A program made the position numbers and the translations under genes. DNA of 27,486 nt from RYN-124 sp033851845. Lineage in GTDB: Bacteria > Actinomycetota > Actinomycetes > Mycobacteriales > SCTD01. A model generated the notes under the pieces. It was not told where the DNA came from and made no database searches. It was given only the letters and a program-made list of their open reading frames with translations. This document shows positions 24,485 to 27,486 of the stretch, in pieces (within the stretch, counting starts at the first letter, position 1; the number at the start of each line of letters is the position of its first letter). The stretch covers positions 1 through 27,486 of the forward strand of contig JAWWOH010000144.1 of NCBI GenBank assembly GCA_033851845.1. Direction: 5' to 3'.

Positions 24485-25746
24485 GCTCGTCCGAACGCCG
24501 CGACCGACGCCGCGGCCGCAACGGCGAGACCGGCAGCGAACAGTGTCAGCGGCAGCGGGATTCCCTTGTTGTCCGCGGACCGCGACGACGCCTGCGGGTC
24601 CGACGGCATCGGCAGCGGACTGCTCGCGATGATCGGAGCAGGCGGGGTCGGTGCTGGGCTGGCCTTGAGGCTCGGCGCGCTCGCGGTTCGGCGGGGTGCT
24701 GCGGTGCGCGTCGCGGCCGGACTCGCGACGGGCGACTTCGAGGGTCGTACGACGGGCACCGGGGTCGGTTTCGAGGTCGACCGCGGGGCCGTAGCCGGTA
24801 CGCCGAGCGCCGCCGCCGCGTCGACCACGCCGTGTCCGGCCTGCGCCAGGGGACGTGCGGTGTTCTCGAGCCGGGAGATGACGTCGTCGCGCGTGCGGGC
24901 GGGATCCTGGCCCAGCAGCAGGGCGGCGATCCCGCTGACGTGCGGTGCGGCCATCGAGGTGCCCGCGGCGACGGCGTACCTGTTGCCGGGGTAGAGCGAG
25001 GTGATGCAGTCGGACTGGGTGCAGGTGTCCTTCGTCTTCGGGTCTCCGCCCGGCGCGGCGATGTCGACGCCGGTGCCGCGCTGGCTGTACGACGCGAGGC
25101 CGCCGGAGCGCGCGGTCGCTGCGACCACCATCGCGTCCTGGCCGTAGCTGTTGGCGACCGGCGCGCTGCTGTTGCCGGCCGAGAAGATGACGACGATGCC
25201 CTGGCTGGCCGCCTCGCTCACCGCCGTCGGGATCGCCGTCGACGACGACAATCCGGGTACGTCGGGGCCGAGCGAGAGGTTCATGATGCGCGCGCCGTGC
25301 GCGGCCGCCCAGCGGATGCCTGCCGCCACGTCGTCGGGCTGGCCGACGCAGTTGCCGCTCTTGGCGTCGTACGTGAGAACCCGCACGGGGAGGATGCGCG
25401 CCTTCGGCGCGACGCCGAACGACGACGATGCAACGGTGCCGGCGACATGGGTGCCGTGGTCGCACTGATCCGGGCTGGCAGGGCCGGGCTGGCAGGTGCC
25501 GCCGACGCAGTCGGCGCCGGCGAGGACGCGCCCCTCGAAGTCGCGGTGCGAGGCATCGACCCAGGAGTCGAGCACCGCGACGGTCACCCCCGCCCCGAGG
25601 CGACCGGCGGAGCGAGCGCTCGGCACGTGCACCTGGTCGAAGTTCCAGGTGCGTTGCGGCGCGGTGCCCGCGGCGTACGCCGGGACGGTCACCGTGAGCA
25701 GCCCGAGGGCGACCAGGCCGGCGGCCCATCCCCCTCGTCCGGTCAT
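24475..25746 (-). CDS. Membrane-anchored S8 (subtilisin-like) serine protease
   Basis: This 423-residue protein starts at ATG 25746. A Sec signal peptide (AAGLVALGLLTVTVPAYAA) is followed by a subtilase domain with catalytic D60 (VAVLDSWVD), H97 (CDHGTHVAGT) and S264 (AGTSMAAPHVSG), and the oxyanion N192 (FSAGN). A long Pro/Ser/Ala-rich linker and a C-terminal transmembrane helix (LTLFAAGLAVAAAASVAAF) anchor it. The layout is mycosin-like, but no type VII secretion genes are nearby. The Asp motif has Trp where Gly is usual (DSWVD rather than D-T/S-G-V-D). The target is unknown. Confidence 0.92.
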   Translation of the reverse strand: MTGRGGWAAGLVALGLLTVTVPAYAAGTAPQRTWNFDQVHVPSARSAGRLGAGVTVAVLDSWVDASHRDFEGRVLAGADCVGGTCQPGPASPDQCDHGTHVAGTVASSSFGVAPKARILPVRVLTYDAKSGNCVGQPDDVAAGIRWAAAHGARIMNLSLGPDVPGLSSSTAIPTAVSEAASQGIVVIFSAGNSSAPVANSYGQDAMVVAATARSGGLASYSQRGTGVDIAAPGGDPKTKDTCTQSDCITSLYPGNRYAVAAGTSMAAPHVSGIAALLLGQDPARTRDDVISRLENTARPLAQAGHGVVDAAAALGVPATAPRSTSKPTPVPVVRPSKSPVASPAATRTAAPRRTASAPSLKASPAPTPPAPIIASSPLPMPSDPQASSRSADNKGIPLPLTLFAAGLAVAAAASVAAFGRAQL

Positions 25747-25752
25747 CGCCTC

Positions 25753-25758
25753 ACCGTA
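25753..25758 (-). promoter_or_regulatory. Putative -10 (TACGGT) of the subtilase gene
   Basis: On the minus strand TACGGT lies 6 nt before ATG 25746. GAGG falls inside the 6-nt gap, too close for a normal ribosome-binding site, so a leaderless start is favoured. Confidence 0.35.
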
Positions 25759-25793
25759 TGTCGATCCGGGGTCGCGCGGGGGCGAAAGCCGCC

Positions 25794-25799
25794 TAGCCT
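25794..25799 (+). promoter_or_regulatory. Putative -10 (TAGCCT) of the MFS gene
   Basis: TAGCCT lies 6 nt before ATG 25806, and no ribosome-binding site is present. It is divergent from the subtilase promoter within 59 bp. Confidence 0.42.
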
Positions 25800-25805
25800 G
25801 CCGGG

Positions 25806-27011
25806 ATGGAGCTGGTCCGACCCGCAGCGCGGTGGCTGCGGCAGGCGGCCCGAGCGAACGGTGCCGGCAGCAGTGGCCTATCCCAGCTCCTCGGCGTGCA
25901 CTCGCTCCAGTCGGCGGGCGACGCCCTGGTCGCCGTCGCCCTCGCCGGGACGCTGTTCTTCTCGGTGCCGCTCGGCCAGGCGCGCGGCCGGGTCGCGCTC
26001 TACCTCGTACTGACACTCCTGCCCTTCTCGTTCCTCGTGCCGATCGCGGGTCCGCTGCTCGACCGGCTGCGGCACGGTCGTCGCAACGTCCTCGCCGCCA
26101 CCGCCGGTGGGCGCGGCCTGCTCACCTGGGTGATGGCCGGGGCGATCGCCGGCCTCGGGCTGTACCCGCTCGCGCTGGGCGTGCTGGTGCTGGCCCGTGC
26201 CTATGGCGTCGCCCGCAGCGCCGCGACGCCGCGGGTCCGACCGGAGGGCATGACCCTCATCCAGGCCAACGCGCGCTTGAACGTCGCCGGCACTGCCTCG
26301 TCGTCCGTGGCCGCGGCGATGGGCGGTGTGGTCGCCAAGACGCTCGGCGCCTCCTGGGTCCTGTACGCCGCGAGCTTCCTCCTGCTCGCCGCCGGCGTAC
26401 TCGCCGTCCGGCTTCCTGCCCACGTCGACGAGGCACCGGCCGCGGTGGACGAGGAGCGGGTGTCGTTCCGGCTCCGAGCCGCCGGCCCGGCCGTGATGGC
26501 TGCGCTTGGGTCGGCGGCGGCGCTGCGCGCGGTGGCCGGGCTGCTGACGATCTTCCTGGCGTTCCTGCTGCGGGCCAAGCACGCCTCCGCCTGGGAGATC
26601 GCGCTCGTCGTCGGTGCCGCCGCCGTCGGGCAGATCGGCGGGACGCTCGGTGCGGCCCGCATCCGCCGGGTGTCCGCGCGCGCCGCGACCAGGCTGTCGC
26701 CACTGCTCGCACTTCTCGCCTGCCTCGCGGCTGCGGTCCGACCGCACGGGGTGCTGCCGGCGGTCGCGGCGGGCGTCGCGTCCTTCGTTGCTTCCATGTC
26801 CAAGTTCGGGCTCGACGCCTCGCTGCAGACGCAGGTGCCGTCGCAATCGGTCAGCAGCGCGTTCGCGCAGTCGGAGACGGCGCTGCAGCTGACCTGGGTG
26901 CTGGGTGCGGCCATTGCGCTGGTGCTGCCCGAGTCGGGATCCGTCGGGTTCGCGGTCGCAGCGGTGCTGTCTGCCGTGGGTGCGGTCGCCGCCCTACGCG
27001 TGCGTCGCTGA
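25806..27011 (+). CDS. Major facilitator superfamily-like transporter
   Basis: This 401-residue integral membrane protein has about ten to twelve hydrophobic segments. An early SAGDALVAVALAGTLFFSV, then VALYLVLTLLPFSFLVPIAGPLLDRLRHGRR resembles the MFS loop 2-3 motif (G-x-x-x-D-R-x-G-R-R). The central loop (about 203-222) carries acidic residues (HVDEAPAAVDEE). The second half repeats the pattern. The substrate is unknown; the overall type is like actinobacterial MFS exporters. The downstream MmcQ/YjbR-like gene starts 4 nt after its stop. Confidence 0.85.
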   Translation: MELVRPAARWLRQAARANGAGSSGLSQLLGVHSLQSAGDALVAVALAGTLFFSVPLGQARGRVALYLVLTLLPFSFLVPIAGPLLDRLRHGRRNVLAATAGGRGLLTWVMAGAIAGLGLYPLALGVLVLARAYGVARSAATPRVRPEGMTLIQANARLNVAGTASSSVAAAMGGVVAKTLGASWVLYAASFLLLAAGVLAVRLPAHVDEAPAAVDEERVSFRLRAAGPAVMAALGSAAALRAVAGLLTIFLAFLLRAKHASAWEIALVVGAAAVGQIGGTLGAARIRRVSARAATRLSPLLALLACLAAAVRPHGVLPAVAAGVASFVASMSKFGLDASLQTQVPSQSVSSAFAQSETALQLTWVLGAAIALVLPESGSVGFAVAAVLSAVGAVAALRVRR

Positions 27012-27015
27012 GCTC

Positions 27016-27364
27016 ATGGCCGACATGCAGGACGTGCGCGAGATCGCGCTGTCGCTCGCGGACGTGGTCGAGATCGACAGCGAGGGCTTCGACTTCCGGG
27101 TCGCCGGAAAGGGCTTCGTCTGGTCGTACCCGGAGCGCCGGCCTGAGCGCAGACGCGTGATCCGGACCGACGTCGCTGTCCTTTACGTCGGACGAGGCCG
27201 AGAAGCAGGCACTGCTCAAGGGTGAGCCGGCCATCTTCTTCACGGCTCCGTCCTACGACGGCTGGCCGTTGGTGATGCTGCGCCTCGACGAGGTTGCCGT
27301 CGGGCGCCTCGAGGAGCTCGTCACGGATGCCTGGCGGATGCGTCGCGGTGACTCCGGCCGCTAG
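27016..27364 (+). pseudogene. MmcQ/YjbR-family gene interrupted by a frameshift
   Basis: From ATG 27016 the frame reads MADMQDVREIALSLADVVEI, then FDFRVAGKGFVWSYPERR and RRVIRTDVAVLYV. This matches the N-terminal half of MmcQ/YjbR-like DNA-binding-fold proteins. The family then continues in the +1 frame from about 27185 (TSDEAEKQALLKGEPAIFFT, then PSYDGWPLVMLRLDEV and EELVTDAWRMRR) to TAG 27362-27364. A single-base indel near 27175-27190 explains this. Read straight through, the first frame ends at TGA 27223-27225. It is a true frameshift mutation or a sequencing error. The function of intact homologues is unclear. Confidence 0.8.
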
Positions 27365-27365
27365 C
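27360..27365. other. CTAG insertion target site (GCTAGC)
   Basis: GCTAGC fits the NCTAGN 6-bp target reported for IS481. It directly precedes TGT at 27366, the expected terminal trinucleotide of an IS481-family element. It contains the stop of the MmcQ-like gene (TAG 27362-27364) and, on the other strand, the stop of the transposase (27363-27361). Confidence 0.55.
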
Positions 27366-27486
27366 TGTACTGCCCAGTGAGGTTGGTCAACCTTGTGATG
27401 GGCGGGACGGATCCGATGGCGGTGTGGAGACGGTGATGGTTGTACTCGTGCAGCCAGGCTGGCAAGGCTCTGCGGCGGGCTGATTC
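27361..27486 (-). CDS. IS481-family transposase, C-terminal end (rest outside window)
   Basis: The minus strand is open from the window edge to TAG 27363-27361 (41 codons). It reads RRRALPAWLHEYNHHRLHTA, then PPITRLTNLTGQYS, the characteristic end of IS481-type DDE integrases (W-x-x-x-Y-N-x-x-R-x-H-x-A). The stop codon appears to lie in the target site rather than in the element. The catalytic DDE residues are outside the window. Confidence 0.88.
   Translation of the reverse strand, partial: ESARRRALPAWLHEYNHHRLHTAIGSVPPITRLTNLTGQYS
27366..27486. mobile_element. IS481-family insertion sequence, right part only
   Basis: The element probably begins at TGT (27366-27368), next to GCTAGC, and continues past the window edge. 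The terminal inverted repeat cannot be confirmed without the other end. Confidence 0.65.

Noticed and set aside
23651..25729. Open frame of 692 codons on the minus strand across the permease and subtilase
   Set aside because: It is a shadow of the subtilase (same strand, other frame) and antisense to the permease. It is low-complexity Arg/Gly/Ala and has no domain.

Overview
This window is chromosomal DNA from a high-GC actinobacterium (class Actinomycetes). The evidence is the strong G/C bias at third codon positions, many GTG starts, an actinobacterial LexA box, a LAxTG-type wall-sorting signal, a DUF222/13E12-family gene, and the glyS / dgt / dnaG neighbourhood known from mycobacteria and streptomycetes. 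The genus cannot be fixed from the sequence.

Layout. 1-5.0 kb (+): the 3' end of glycyl-tRNA synthetase, a tail-anchored beta-propeller-like protein, pyruvate phosphate dikinase (ppdK) and a YdcF/SanA-type membrane protein, packed tightly. 5.06-6.67 kb (+): a secreted sialidase-like protein with a LAxTG signal. 6.8-8.8 kb (+): the ribosome-assembly GTPase rsgA and a nitronate monooxygenase-like flavoenzyme. 8.8-11.26 kb (-): a DUF1905 protein, a small coiled-coil protein, a DUF222/HNH-like protein with a near-consensus promoter overlapped by a perfect LexA (SOS) box, and a DCC-family (DUF393) protein. 11.29-12.48 kb (+): dgt, divergent from the DUF393 gene across 33 bp. 12.48-15.23 kb (-): a secreted PHB-depolymerase-like esterase and a large acyl-CoA dehydrogenase. 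15.46-18.51 kb (+): dnaG and the primary sigma factor rpoD, overlapping by 4 nt. 18.5-22.45 kb: an accessory stretch with a SnoaL-like protein, three small membrane or lipoprotein genes, an ECF sigma factor with a putative membrane anti-sigma factor, an SMI1/KNR4-type protein and a small secreted-type ORF. 22.45-24.48 kb (+): a conserved hypothetical and an ABC-2 exporter pair. 24.48-25.75 kb (-): a membrane-anchored subtilase. 25.8-27.36 kb (+): an MFS-like transporter and a frameshifted MmcQ/YjbR-like gene. The right edge is the end of an IS481-family element inserted at a CTAG site.

How the parts relate. The conserved core is information processing (glyS, rsgA, dgt, dnaG, rpoD). dnaG and rpoD look translationally coupled, like the tail of the classic macromolecular-synthesis operon. 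Around it are envelope or secreted functions and damage- or stress-linked functions (SOS-controlled DUF222 protein, ECF sigma/anti-sigma pair). No complete novel multi-gene system is evident. The strongest signals are regulatory: the LexA-overlapped leaderless promoter, a symmetric -10 element serving divergent genes, a large nested palindrome upstream of the acyl-CoA dehydrogenase, and eleven genes with a TANNNT hexamer 5-7 nt upstream of the start codon, as expected for leaderless mRNAs.
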